A stretch of DNA of 18,509 bases, from positions 1-18,509 of the forward strand of contig CAVJGI010000040.1 of the NCBI GenBank assembly GCA_963649145.1. Direction: 5' to 3'. Position numbers and translations under genes: made by a program. This DNA comes from SVKR01 sp963649145 (lineage in GTDB: Bacteria > Bacillota > Clostridia > Oscillospirales > Oscillospiraceae). The notes under the pieces are model-generated. The model ran no database searches. It was not told where the DNA came from and worked only from the letters and a program-made list of their open reading frames with translations. Shown in pieces: positions 1 through 7,306 of the stretch (position 1 is the first letter of the stretch; each line of letters opens with the position of its first letter).

Positions 1-50
1 AGTCTATTCACCATTTTATCCGCTTCTTGCCGCTTGACTTTGCATAGTTG

Positions 51-97
51 GTCTCAGTCGCGCTTCGCGCGCCAGCTCCCCTTGCACTTCGGGAGCC
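51..97. repeat. possible extragenic two-hairpin repeat
   Basis: This non-coding stretch contains two adjacent small dyads: CGCGC-TTC-GCGCG (59-71) and GCTCCC/GGGAGC (75-80 with 91-96, ten-base loop). The arrangement, a CTCAGTC lead-in, a GC hairpin, then a GCTCCC hairpin, resembles from memory an extragenic palindromic element scattered through gut Clostridia genomes. Only one copy is in the window, so its repetitive nature cannot be shown here. The rest of 1-132 holds no gene or other signal that I can support. Confidence 0.3.
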
Positions 98-132
98 TTT
101 AAACCCAAGTGCGAAGCGTTTTCTTGCAAACA

Positions 133-172
133 AATCGCCCCATGCCGTGCTTTCGCACGGTATGGGGCGATT
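133..172 (-). terminator. intrinsic terminator of the stalk-domain protein gene
   Basis: An 18-bp inverted repeat (133-150 with 155-172) has a four-base loop that reads GAAA on the minus strand. One position is a G/T wobble on the plus strand and a C/A mismatch on the minus strand. It begins 11 bases past the minus-strand stop codon and is followed on that strand by TTTGTTTG. Position and shape fit a Rho-independent terminator. Confidence 0.85.
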
Positions 173-183
173 CCGTTTACGTT

Positions 184-2928
184 TTACGCAATGCCGATGT
201 TGCCGAGGAAGCCGGAGGGCTTTTTGGCGTTGTCGGTGCCGAGGGCGGCAGCCAGCTCATAGATGTACTGGTCCCACTCGCAGACGCCGATGGCGTTGCT
301 CTTGGAGTACTTCTCCGCCGCGGAAAGCGCGGTCTGGAACTCGGTCATGTACTCCTGCGCGATCCAGCGGGTGCCGGCGGCGAGGCCCTCGCCGTCTTCG
401 CTGATGACGACACCTTCCAGAGCCGCCTTGCAGGTCTCGACAGCCTTCTTCATCGCAGCCTTGCCGTTCGTGCCGTAAGAGAAGCCGATCGGGTTGCCGG
501 TGGCGGTGCACCAGACGTTGACGGCGATCTCGTTCAGTCCGAGGGCGTCATACGCCTCCCAGAACTGGGTCGGGCGGTTGTAGGTGCGGAGGTTATAGCG
601 GGAGACGTTGCTCTCGCGGCGGGCATCGGTGCCGTTGATGATGTAGCCCTTGCCGCCCGCGATGGAGTCGGAGTGCTCGATGGTGCCGGTGACGGAGGGA
701 GCCTTGAAGCAGACCCAGCCGTCCGCGCCGTAGTAGTAATAAACCATGTCGCCGATCTCGACCTCGTCATTGATGGCGAAGGCGATGTCGTTGACGTCCG
801 GGCGCGCGCCGCGGTTGGTCTCCAGCTGGAACTCGCCGCGCTTGATCTCGGTGGTGACGCCGTGGGAGATGATGTCCGTGACGAACACGCTCTCAACGTT
901 GCTCGCGTCGATCTTCTCGACCTTGCCGTCCGCGCCGAGGTAGAGCTTCGTGGTGTGGCCGCAGACGGTGCTGACCATCTCGATCAGGCCGATGCGGGCG
1001 TCGGCGAAGGACATGTTGGTGTCGGTCTTGGTCTTGTGGACCTCGTAGCCCCAGCCCTTGTCGCCCTTATAGAGCGCTTGGAAGTTGTTGATGTTATACA
1101 TCTCGGTCTCGCCCTCGGTCTTGGGGAGCGCGATGCCGTTGATGTAGACCTTGCCCGCGTTCAGCAGCGCCTCGACGCCCGCCTTGGCGGTGCCTTCCTT
1201 GTAATAGCTGTCATACTTCGCGTCGGTGAGCTTGGTGGAGCCGTCGTTCACGATCTGGTAGATGTTGCCCTCGATCATGCCGGACTCGAGCACGCCGGTG
1301 CTCGTCGGCTCTTTCTCGCCCTGCTCCGGCGCGCCGGAGCCCTCGCCCAGAGCGCCGAGGAAGCCGGTGCGCTTCGCGCCGTCGGTGCCGTAAGCGCTGT
1401 AGAGCTTGTAGATCGCCTCATCGAAATCATAGATGGCGGCGGAATTCTTCTTCGCGATGGTCTCCGCGGCGGCGATCGCCTCGTCGAACGCGGCGAGATC
1501 TTCCGCAGCGATCCACTTCTTGCCGGCGGCGACATCCTCGCCGTCTTCGCTGACGACGACGGCGTCGCGCGCGGCCTTGGCGAAGGTGATCGCCTGCTTC
1601 AGCGCGGCTCTGCCGTTTTCACCGTAAGTGAAGCCGATGGGATGACCGGTGGAGGTGCACCAGATGTTGACCACGACGTCGGTCAGACCGAGGGCGCTGT
1701 AAGCGTCCCAGAACTGGGTCGGGCGGTTATAGGTGCGGAGATTGTAGCGGGAGACGTTGCTCTCGCGGCGGGCATCGGTGCCGTTGATGATGTAGCCCTT
1801 GCCGCCCGCGATGGAATCGGTGTGCTGGATGGTGCCGCGGATGCAGAGCGCGCGGTCCATCTCCCAGCCGTTCGGACCGTACTTGTAGGTGCCGAACTCG
1901 CCGATCTCAAGGGACTGGTCGAAGTAAGCGGTCGGGAAGACCTCGTTGTTGACGTCCGGGCGCTCGCCGCGGTTGGTCTCCAGCTGGAAGTCGCCGCGCT
2001 TGACGTGGGTGGACTCGTTGAAGTTGCTGCGGTCGGTCACGAGCACGGACTCGACGTTCGTCATGTTGATGCTCTCGACCTTGCCGTCCGCGCCGACATA
2101 GAGCGTGGTGGTGTGACCGCAGACGGTGCTGACCATCTCAGCGAGGCCGAGGCGCGCCTCGGCGAAGGGCATATTGGTGTCGGTCTTGGTCTTGTGGACC
2201 TCGTAGCCCCAGCCCTTTTCGCCCTTGTAGAGCGCCTGGAACTTGTTGATGTTGTAAACGGTCAGCTCGTCCTCGGTCTTGGGCAGGGGGATGCCGTTGA
2301 TCGAGACCTTGCCGGCGGCGAGGAGCGCTTCCACGCCCGCCTTGGCGTCGCCGTCGAAATACTTGTTGAAGAGCTCGTCGGTCAGCTTGGTCGTGCCGTC
2401 GTTGACGTGGATATACGCCACGCCCTTCTGGGCGGTGACGACGGAGGCGTTGCTCACCTGATCGTAATCCACGGCGAAGCCGATGGCATCGCCGAGGTCG
2501 CGGAGCTTGAAGTAGTTGTTGCCGCCGAGGTTATACGCCTTGGCGTCGACAGCCTTGCCGTCCACGGTCAGCTTCCATGCGCTATTAACGCAGGTCGCGG
2601 ACTTGTCCTCGCCGACGGCGAGCTCGCCGCCGACAGTGGTGTAAGCCTTGCCGGTGGTGATCTCGACGATGCGCTCATCGCCGTTCACGGCGACCTCGAA
2701 CTGATAGTCCGTGCCGCTCAGCAGCGCGGCGAGGTCGCGCAGCTTGAAGTAGTTGTAGCCGTCGATGTTGTACTTTTCGCAGGTGCTGTTCGCGCCGTTG
2801 ACGTAGAGCGTCTGGGCGGAGACGACTGCCTTCGCGCCGGTGTCCGCCGCGAAAGCGCAGGTCATCATGCCGAGCGCCATCACGAGCGCCAGCGCGATGC
2901 ACAGCAGTTTTTTGCCGGTGTTTTTCAA
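184..2928 (-). CDS. secreted stalk-domain protein with two tandem modules of unknown function
   Basis: The 914-residue product begins with a signal peptide (residues 1-28, hydrophobic core ending AFA-AD), so it should be exported. Residues about 35-160 carry two YFKLRDL motifs (60-66 and 139-145), typical of the copper-amine-oxidase N-terminal-like stalk domain of clostridial surface proteins. Two homologous modules follow, residues ~172-529 and ~557-914, joined by a Gly/Glu/Pro-rich linker. Each has a conserved N-terminal part with two invariant cysteines (C270/C424 and C656/C807), a near-identical 37-residue block (371-407 and 754-790), a helical FIVAR-like stretch (~473-515 and ~859-898) and a terminal GFLG. 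I do not recognise the N-terminal part, so no enzymatic role is claimed. No LPXTG, lipobox or SLH motif is visible, so it may be freely secreted or held by the stalk domain. The start codon is TTG, fixed by a strong ribosome binding site and the signal peptide. The gene is monocistronic, with its own promoter and terminator. Confidence 0.9.
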   Translation of the reverse strand: MKNTGKKLLCIALALVMALGMMTCAFAADTGAKAVVSAQTLYVNGANSTCEKYNIDGYNYFKLRDLAALLSGTDYQFEVAVNGDERIVEITTGKAYTTVGGELAVGEDKSATCVNSAWKLTVDGKAVDAKAYNLGGNNYFKLRDLGDAIGFAVDYDQVSNASVVTAQKGVAYIHVNDGTTKLTDELFNKYFDGDAKAGVEALLAAGKVSINGIPLPKTEDELTVYNINKFQALYKGEKGWGYEVHKTKTDTNMPFAEARLGLAEMVSTVCGHTTTLYVGADGKVESINMTNVESVLVTDRSNFNESTHVKRGDFQLETNRGERPDVNNEVFPTAYFDQSLEIGEFGTYKYGPNGWEMDRALCIRGTIQHTDSIAGGKGYIINGTDARRESNVSRYNLRTYNRPTQFWDAYSALGLTDVVVNIWCTSTGHPIGFTYGENGRAALKQAITFAKAARDAVVVSEDGEDVAAGKKWIAAEDLAAFDEAIAAAETIAKKNSAAIYDFDEAIYKLYSAYGTDGAKRTGFLGALGEGSGAPEQGEKEPTSTGVLESGMIEGNIYQIVNDGSTKLTDAKYDSYYKEGTAKAGVEALLNAGKVYINGIALPKTEGETEMYNINNFQALYKGDKGWGYEVHKTKTDTNMSFADARIGLIEMVSTVCGHTTKLYLGADGKVEKIDASNVESVFVTDIISHGVTTEIKRGEFQLETNRGARPDVNDIAFAINDEVEIGDMVYYYYGADGWVCFKAPSVTGTIEHSDSIAGGKGYIINGTDARRESNVSRYNLRTYNRPTQFWEAYDALGLNEIAVNVWCTATGNPIGFSYGTNGKAAMKKAVETCKAALEGVVISEDGEGLAAGTRWIAQEYMTEFQTALSAAEKYSKSNAIGVCEWDQYIYELAAALGTDNAKKPSGFLGNIGIA
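187..1260 (-). repeat. module 2 of the intragenic tandem duplication
   Basis: This encodes residues ~557-914 of the secreted protein and is homologous to the module at 1342-2415. Matching landmarks in both copies are NDG-TKLTD at the start, NGI-LPKT, FQALYKG-KGWGYEVHKTKTD, MVSTVCGHTT, FQLETNRG, GYIINGTDARRES, YNRPTQFW, IGF-YG-NG and GFLG at the end. Divergence is uneven along the copy. Confidence 0.85.
559..669 (-). repeat. near-identical 111-bp block, copy 2
   Basis: This encodes residues 754-790 (DSIAGG...TQFW). It matches copy 1 at 1708-1818 with no amino-acid change and about four silent base differences by eye, while flanking parts of the modules diverge clearly. Confidence 0.85.
1342..2415 (-). 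repeat. module 1 of the intragenic tandem duplication
   Basis: This encodes residues ~172-529, the first copy of the module also found at 187-1260. The copies are offset by about 384 residues, including a ~27-residue linker (about 530-556). Its FIVAR-like helical part is Ala-rich (AFDEAIAAAETIAKK), unlike the more polar equivalent in module 2. Confidence 0.85.
1708..1818 (-). repeat. near-identical 111-bp block, copy 1
   Basis: This encodes residues 371-407, the same 37 residues as 559-669. It is the best-conserved part of the two modules at both DNA and protein level. Confidence 0.85.
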
Positions 2929-2936
2929 GGTTATTT

Positions 2937-2944
2937 CCTCTCCT
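2937..2944 (-). promoter_or_regulatory. ribosome binding site fixing a TTG start
   Basis: AGGAGAGG lies 8 bases before TTG at 2928-2926. The TTG is followed directly by the basic N-region (KNTGKK) of the signal peptide. No in-frame ATG or GTG gives a better signal peptide, so the TTG start is preferred. Confidence 0.8.
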
Positions 2945-2958
2945 TCATAGAAAAATAA

Positions 2959-3019
2959 CCAAGCACGTTCGGTTTTGGTGCGTCCCCTCGGAATCTTCGC
3001 GCTTCCCCCGACTGCTTGG
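2959..3019 (-). promoter_or_regulatory. possible structured 5' leader of the stalk-protein mRNA
   Basis: The leader predicted between the promoter and the start codon is ~90 nt. Its 7-bp outer arms (CCAAGCA 2959-2965 with TGCTTGG 3013-3019) can pair and would enclose a smaller GGAA/TTCC hairpin. I cannot match it to a named riboswitch class. It may be a stability or translation-control structure, or chance pairing. Confidence 0.3.
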
Positions 3020-3026
3020 CATGTAT

Positions 3027-3054
3027 ATTATACAAGAAACCGGCAAATTTTCAA
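3027..3054 (-). promoter_or_regulatory. vegetative promoter of the stalk-protein gene
   Basis: On the minus strand, -35 TTGAAA (3054-3049), a 16-bp spacer and -10 TATAAT (3032-3027) predict a start near 3020. The surrounding DNA is notably AT-rich compared with the coding regions. Confidence 0.75.
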
Positions 3055-3100
3055 TCTTCTTTTGTGCTACTTTTCCATTTTCGGCGCTTTTGACAGACTT

Positions 3101-3153
3101 TTTGCGCCAATTTTGGCGTTGTGTACAAATTGTGGCGCAAATGTGACGCCAAA
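3101..3153. promoter_or_regulatory. interleaved inverted repeats, possible operator
   Basis: Two perfect dyads interlock: TTTGCGCCA (3101-3109) with TGGCGCAAA (3133-3141), and TTTGGCG (3112-3118) with CGCCAAA (3147-3153). All four arms share a GGCG/CGCC core. They lie 46 bp upstream of the stalk-gene -35 and just past the fab-operon terminator, a plausible activator or repressor site. No known regulator box is recognised. Confidence 0.4.
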
Positions 3154-3158
3154 GTGAA

Positions 3159-3182
3159 ACCCGGACCGTTCCTGGTCCGGGT
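3159..3182 (-). terminator. intrinsic terminator of the fatty acid operon
   Basis: A perfect 9-bp stem, ACCCGGACC with GGTCCGGGT, has a six-base loop and lies 10 bp past the TAA of the acyl ligase. On the minus strand the stem is followed by TTTCACTTT, a modest T-rich tail. It closes the operon that starts at acpP. Confidence 0.75.
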
Positions 3183-3192
3183 AATCGTTTAC

Positions 3193-4854
3193 TTACGGTC
3201 TCAGCAGCAGCCCCGCTGCGAGGTCCTCCTTCGCCTGTTCGCGGAGGACGGCGTGGAGCTTTTTGCCGGTCGCATTGGTCGGCAGGGCGTCCACGATGCG
3301 GAAATAGCGGGGGCATTTATAGTCGGAAACGTCGTCGCTCTCGATGCACCAGCGGTTTATGTCCTGCACCGTGAGGGCGCCGTCTGCCGCGACGACGTAA
3401 GCCGCGGGGGTCTCGCCGCGGGAGGGGTCCGGCACGCCGACGACCATGCAGTCGGCGACGCGGGGGCACGCTGCGATCGCCGCCTCCAGCTGCTCCGGGT
3501 AGATGTTCTCCCCCATCGAGATGATCATGTTGTCCCGCCTGCCCAGCACCGTCACGTAGCCCTCGGCGTTCCACGTGCCGAGGTCGCGGGTATAGAACCA
3601 GCCGCGGTAGAATTTCTCGCGCGTCTGCTCCGGGCTCGCCGTGTAGCAGAGGGCGGACTTGCCCGCGGTGCGGATGATGATCTCGCCGGGGGTCGCGCTG
3701 TCGGCGGGAACGGTGTCCTCCGGCTCCGCCTTGCGCTCCGGATAAAGGCGCACGACGCGCACCTCGTCATCCGTGCAGGGCTTGCCCGCGCTGCCCGCCA
3801 TCTCCGGCAGGTCCTCCGGGCGCAGGAAGCTGTTCCAGAAGGTCTCCGTCGTGCCGTAGCCGTTGAAGATGCGCGGCGTCAGCAGCGTCTGATAGCGGAT
3901 GCAGCTCTCGCGGCTGAGGGGCGAGCCCATCGTGACGATCCCGTGCAGCGCGCTGAGGTCCGCCGGGTGCTTTTCCTGCCGCGCGGCGAGCTTTTCCAGC
4001 GCGGAGGGCACGCCGATGAGGAAGCTGACGCCCCAGTCGCGCACACAGTCGAAGCACGTCTTCGCGCCGAACATGCGCATGATGCAGAGCGACGCCCCGG
4101 CATAGAGCGTCGGCGTGGGTCCGCCGGAGTGGAGCCCGCCGCGGTGGAACCACGGCGTCATATTCATCGTGACGTCCGAGGGCGTCAGCGGGAAATGCAT
4201 GATACAGTCGTGGGCGGAGAGCGCCTCGTTCACGGCGTTCAGCGGAACGCCCTTGGGCGTGCCGGTCGTGCCGGAGGTGCCGAGGCGGGTGGTCTCCATA
4301 TAAATATCCGGGATGAGCTCCGTCTCCGGCTCCGTGTCCGGCTGCTCGGCGAGCACCTCGTCGAAGAAGCGGTGGCCCTCCGGCAGCGCGGGGCGGCGGC
4401 GGTGATAATCCACCGCGAGAATGAGCGCGGGACGGTGGGTGCTCTGGGCGAGCGCGCGCTGCGCCGTCTCGGAAAACTCCGTATCGTAGACATAGACCGT
4501 GGGCTTATCGCGCTCCAAAAGCCGCGCCGTTTCGCCCGCGGAGAGGTTGAAGTTCGCCGGTTCGTTCACCGCGCCGAGCTTCTGCGGCGCGATGTAGCAG
4601 AGCAGGAACTCCACGGAGTTATAAAGCTGGTAAAGCACCGTGTCGCCGGCGCCCGTCCCGGCGCTTTGCAGCACGCGGGCAAGGCGGTTCACCGCGCGGT
4701 CGAGCTCCGCGTAGGTCAGCGTCTGCCCCCTCAGCGGGTCGATGACTGCGGTCTTGGCTCCATAGCGGCGCACGCTGCGGCGGTAGCCGGCGAGCCATGT
4801 GAAGCTGCGCTCAAAATCGGCGCGGAACGCCGCGGCGTCATAGGTGTAGTGCAT
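3193..4854 (-). CDS. AMP-forming acyl-CoA/acyl-ACP synthetase (ANL superfamily)
   Basis: This 553-residue enzyme should activate a carboxylic acid, probably a fatty acid, with ATP to an acyl-adenylate and transfer it to CoA or ACP. All ANL core motifs are present: the P-loop TSGTTGTPKG (193-202), NGYGTTET (331-338), YTRDL (421-425), the hinge RRDNMIISMGENIYP (439-453) and the C-terminal catalytic lysine in NATGKK (K531). Length is usual for the family. It is the last gene of the operon, 21 bp after the preceding ketosynthase, with its own AAGGAGA ribosome binding site and a terminator behind it. Acyl ligases are not standard members of fab operons, so its placement suggests recycling or priming of acyl chains. 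Chain length and the CoA versus ACP acceptor cannot be read from the sequence. Confidence 0.85.
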   Translation of the reverse strand: MHYTYDAAAFRADFERSFTWLAGYRRSVRRYGAKTAVIDPLRGQTLTYAELDRAVNRLARVLQSAGTGAGDTVLYQLYNSVEFLLCYIAPQKLGAVNEPANFNLSAGETARLLERDKPTVYVYDTEFSETAQRALAQSTHRPALILAVDYHRRRPALPEGHRFFDEVLAEQPDTEPETELIPDIYMETTRLGTSGTTGTPKGVPLNAVNEALSAHDCIMHFPLTPSDVTMNMTPWFHRGGLHSGGPTPTLYAGASLCIMRMFGAKTCFDCVRDWGVSFLIGVPSALEKLAARQEKHPADLSALHGIVTMGSPLSRESCIRYQTLLTPRIFNGYGTTETFWNSFLRPEDLPEMAGSAGKPCTDDEVRVVRLYPERKAEPEDTVPADSATPGEIIIRTAGKSALCYTASPEQTREKFYRGWFYTRDLGTWNAEGYVTVLGRRDNMIISMGENIYPEQLEAAIAACPRVADCMVVGVPDPSRGETPAAYVVAADGALTVQDINRWCIESDDVSDYKCPRYFRIVDALPTNATGKKLHAVLREQAKEDLAAGLLLRP

Positions 4855-4875
4855 GGAAGCGTCTCCTTTGCTTTT

Positions 4876-6072
4876 TCACGGTCCGACAATCACGCAGGAA
4901 TTCTGGCCGCCGAAGCCCATGGCGTTGCTCATCGCGGCTTTGATCTCCCGCGCGCCCTCGCCGCCGCGGATGAGGTTCAGCGGGCAGGCGGGGTCCGGTT
5001 CCGTAAGTCCGAGGTTCGGCGGGCAGAGCCCGGTGCGCACCGCCTGCACGCAGGCGATGAGCTCCGTGATGCCGCCCGCGCCCATCATGTGTCCCGTCGC
5101 GCCCTTCGTGGAGCTGACGGGGACGGGGCAAGCGCCGAAGACGCTCCCGATCGCCGCGGCCTCGGCGGTGTCGCCCTTCTCCGTGGCGGTGCCGTGGGCG
5201 TTCAAGTAGCCGATGTCCTCCGGGGCGAGCCCCGCATCGGCAAGGGCAAGGCGCATGCACGCCGCCGCGCCCGCGCCGTCCGGCTCCGGGGAAACGGTAT
5301 GGTATGCGTCGTTATTATTCGCGCAGCCGAGGAGCGTTGCGAGCGGCTTTGCTCCGCGCCGCGCCGCGCTGTCCGCGCGCTCAAGCACCAGCGCGCCGCC
5401 GCCCTCGCCGAGGACGAAGCCGTTGCGGTGGACGTCGAAGGGCAGGCTCTCCCCCGTCGGGCTCAGCGCCTGCACAAGCGCGAGCGAGCGGATGAGCGCC
5501 GGGGAGACCGCCGCCTCGCCCGCTAAGACGAGCACGGCGTCCGCCGCGCCGGAGCGCAGCAGCATCCGCGCGAGATAGACCGCGTCGCCCCCGGAGGAGC
5601 AGGCGGTCGAGACCGTGAGGCTCGGTCCCGTGATGCGGTGCTCGATGGCGAAGCTCGCCGCCGCGATGTTGCCCATGCAGCGGGTCAGGAGCTTCGGGTC
5701 CGAGGGGCGATGGCGCGTGTCCATCGCGGTCTGGTTTTTGGCGATGACGGCAAAGCCGTGGAGCGCCGTCGCCATGACGATCGCCACGCGGTTGGAGCCG
5801 GCGAGTCCGCTCTGCGCCCACGCCTCCGCAGCGGCGGCGTAAGCATAGCGCGCGTAAGGCTCCAGATCCAGCGCAAGGCGCGTCGGCATGTGCTCCTTGG
5901 GCTTGAAATCGCGCACCTCTCCCGCACGGCGGACGGGCAGCTCACTCGCGTCGATCTGGGTGATCTCCCCGATGCCGCACTCGCCCGCGAGCAGACCTTT
6001 CCAGTATTTTTCCACGCCGACGCCGAGCGGCGTCACGGCACCGGAGCCGGTGATGACGATGCGCTCATTCAT
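4876..6072 (-). CDS. fabF: beta-ketoacyl-ACP synthase II-type condensing enzyme (second copy)
   Basis: This 398-residue ketosynthase condenses acyl-ACP with malonyl-ACP. The KAS I/II active site is complete: Cys158 in STACSSGG, His293 in NAHGTATEKGD, and Lys323 and His328 in STKGATGHMMGAGG, with GFGGQNS near the C-terminus. It is therefore not a chain-length-factor-like inactive partner. The ATG at 6072 overlaps the end of the upstream ketosynthase by 8 bp and has GGAGG about 10 bases upstream; a longer form starting at 6096 would lie further inside the upstream gene. It differs widely from the adjacent fabF copy, for example ATALHGF against GTGIGGI at residues 101-107, and its pocket region 100-135 is not collinear with that copy. 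It may act on different chain lengths, in unsaturated fatty acid synthesis, or in initiation. Which copy is the general KAS II is uncertain. Confidence 0.88.
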   Translation of the reverse strand: MNERIVITGSGAVTPLGVGVEKYWKGLLAGECGIGEITQIDASELPVRRAGEVRDFKPKEHMPTRLALDLEPYARYAYAAAAEAWAQSGLAGSNRVAIVMATALHGFAVIAKNQTAMDTRHRPSDPKLLTRCMGNIAAASFAIEHRITGPSLTVSTACSSGGDAVYLARMLLRSGAADAVLVLAGEAAVSPALIRSLALVQALSPTGESLPFDVHRNGFVLGEGGGALVLERADSAARRGAKPLATLLGCANNNDAYHTVSPEPDGAGAAACMRLALADAGLAPEDIGYLNAHGTATEKGDTAEAAAIGSVFGACPVPVSSTKGATGHMMGAGGITELIACVQAVRTGLCPPNLGLTEPDPACPLNLIRGGEGAREIKAAMSNAMGFGGQNSCVIVGP

Positions 6073-7306
6073 TGCCGGTGAACCTCCGGAACGCAAGGCA
6101 GGCGTTGTGGCCGCCGAAGCCGAGCGAGGCGCTGAGTGCGGCGTCGATCGCCGTTTTCCGCGCCTTCAGCGGAACATAGTCGAGGTCGCACGCCGGGTCG
6201 GGCTCCGTGAGCCCGATGGTCGGCGGGGCGATCTGGTCCCGCAGGGCGAGGACGGAGGCGACTGCCTCCGCGCCGCCCGCCGCGCCGAGCATGTGGCCCG
6301 TCATGGACTTCGTGGAGCTGATGCAGATGCGCCGCGCGAGGTCCTCGCCGAGCGCCTTTTTGATCGCAAGCGTCTCCGTGGAGTCGTTCATCGGGGTGCC
6401 GGTGCCGTGGGCGTTGAAGTAAATGTTCTCCGCCGGCGCGCCGCACTCTTCCCAAGCGTCGCGGATGGCGCGGGCGCTCTGCTCTGCGCCGGGGTCCGGC
6501 GCGGTCATGTGGTAAGCGTCGCAGGTGGAGCCGTAGCCCTCGAGCGTGGCGTAGATCTTCGCGCCGCGCGCCTTGGCTCGTTCGAGCTCTTCGAGCACGA
6601 GCACGCCCGCGCCCTCGCCCATGACGAAGCCGCTCCGCCGCTTATCGAAGGGCAGCGACGCCGCGAGCGGGTCGGCGCTCAGGGAGAGCGCCTGCATCGT
6701 GGAAAAGCCCGCCGCGGCGAGGGCGTTGACCGTCGCCTCCGCGCCGCCGGCGACCATCACGTCGGCGTAGCCATGGCGGATGAGGCGCAGCGCCTCGCCG
6801 ATGGCATTGCTGCCGGAGGCGCAGGCGGTCACCATCGGGAGCGCGGGACCGTTGAAGTGGGCGCGCATGGCGACCATGCTCGACGCCATATTCGCGATCA
6901 TCATCGGGATAAAGTAAGGCGAAACGCGGCGGGGACCGCGGTCGAGCAGCTTTTTGTGCTCCGCCATAAACGTGGCGATGCCGCCGATACCGGTGCCGAT
7001 ATAAACGCCCGCGCGCTCCGGCGCGACCGTGCCGGCGACGCCGGAATCCTCCAATGCCTGCACCGCCGCCGCCATCGCGAACTGGGTGTAAAGGTCGCTG
7101 TGCTGCACGTCGAGCTTATCCATATAGGTCAGCGGGTCAAAATCGCGCACCTCGCCCGCGACGGAGACGCGGAAGCCCTCCGTGTCGAAGCGGGTGATGG
7201 GTCCGATGCCGCAGCGCCCGGCGCAGAGGCCGTCCCAGAAGCTCTGCAGATCGTTTCCGAGCGGGCTTACCACGCCGAGTCCCGTGACCGCAACTTTTCT
7301 TGTCAT
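6065..7306 (-). CDS. fabF: beta-ketoacyl-ACP synthase II (first copy)
   Basis: This 413-residue protein is the more canonical FabF: Cys162 in VTACASGSNAIG, His300 in NAHGTGTPMND, Lys333 and His338 in STKSMTGHMLGAAGG, and GFGGHN at 397-401. Its length matches typical FabF. It elongates acyl-ACP with malonyl-ACP in the cytosol. The ATG at 7306 overlaps the TGA of the thioesterase (ATGA), with GGAGGA just upstream, which fixes the start; an open frame continues upstream to 7627 but only as out-of-frame reading through the thioesterase gene. In the usual clostridial and streptococcal fab order, fabF sits between fabG and accB. Here it lies near the operon end, followed by a second copy. Confidence 0.93.
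   Translation of the reverse strand: MTRKVAVTGLGVVSPLGNDLQSFWDGLCAGRCGIGPITRFDTEGFRVSVAGEVRDFDPLTYMDKLDVQHSDLYTQFAMAAAVQALEDSGVAGTVAPERAGVYIGTGIGGIATFMAEHKKLLDRGPRRVSPYFIPMMIANMASSMVAMRAHFNGPALPMVTACASGSNAIGEALRLIRHGYADVMVAGGAEATVNALAAAGFSTMQALSLSADPLAASLPFDKRRSGFVMGEGAGVLVLEELERAKARGAKIYATLEGYGSTCDAYHMTAPDPGAEQSARAIRDAWEECGAPAENIYFNAHGTGTPMNDSTETLAIKKALGEDLARRICISSTKSMTGHMLGAAGGAEAVASVLALRDQIAPPTIGLTEPDPACDLDYVPLKARKTAIDAALSASLGFGGHNACLAFRRFTGNE

Noticed and set aside
109..2958. Long open frame on the plus strand (949 codons) opposite the secreted protein gene
   Set aside because: Its product is low-complexity Ala/Val/Gly/Asp sequence with no signal or domain, while the minus-strand frame has a signal peptide, known motifs, a ribosome binding site, promoter and terminator. 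It is a GC-rich antisense shadow.
3121..5526. Long plus-strand open frame (801 codons) opposite the acyl ligase and ketosynthase
   Set aside because: Arg/Ala-rich shadow crossing a terminator and two well-supported minus-strand genes; no recognisable motif.
4876..7306. Aryl polyene or type II polyketide cluster (ketosynthase plus chain-length factor, ligase, thioesterase)
   Set aside because: Both ketosynthases keep the active Cys, and the operon contains fabK and all four acc genes. These point to saturated fatty acid synthesis rather than a polyene pathway.
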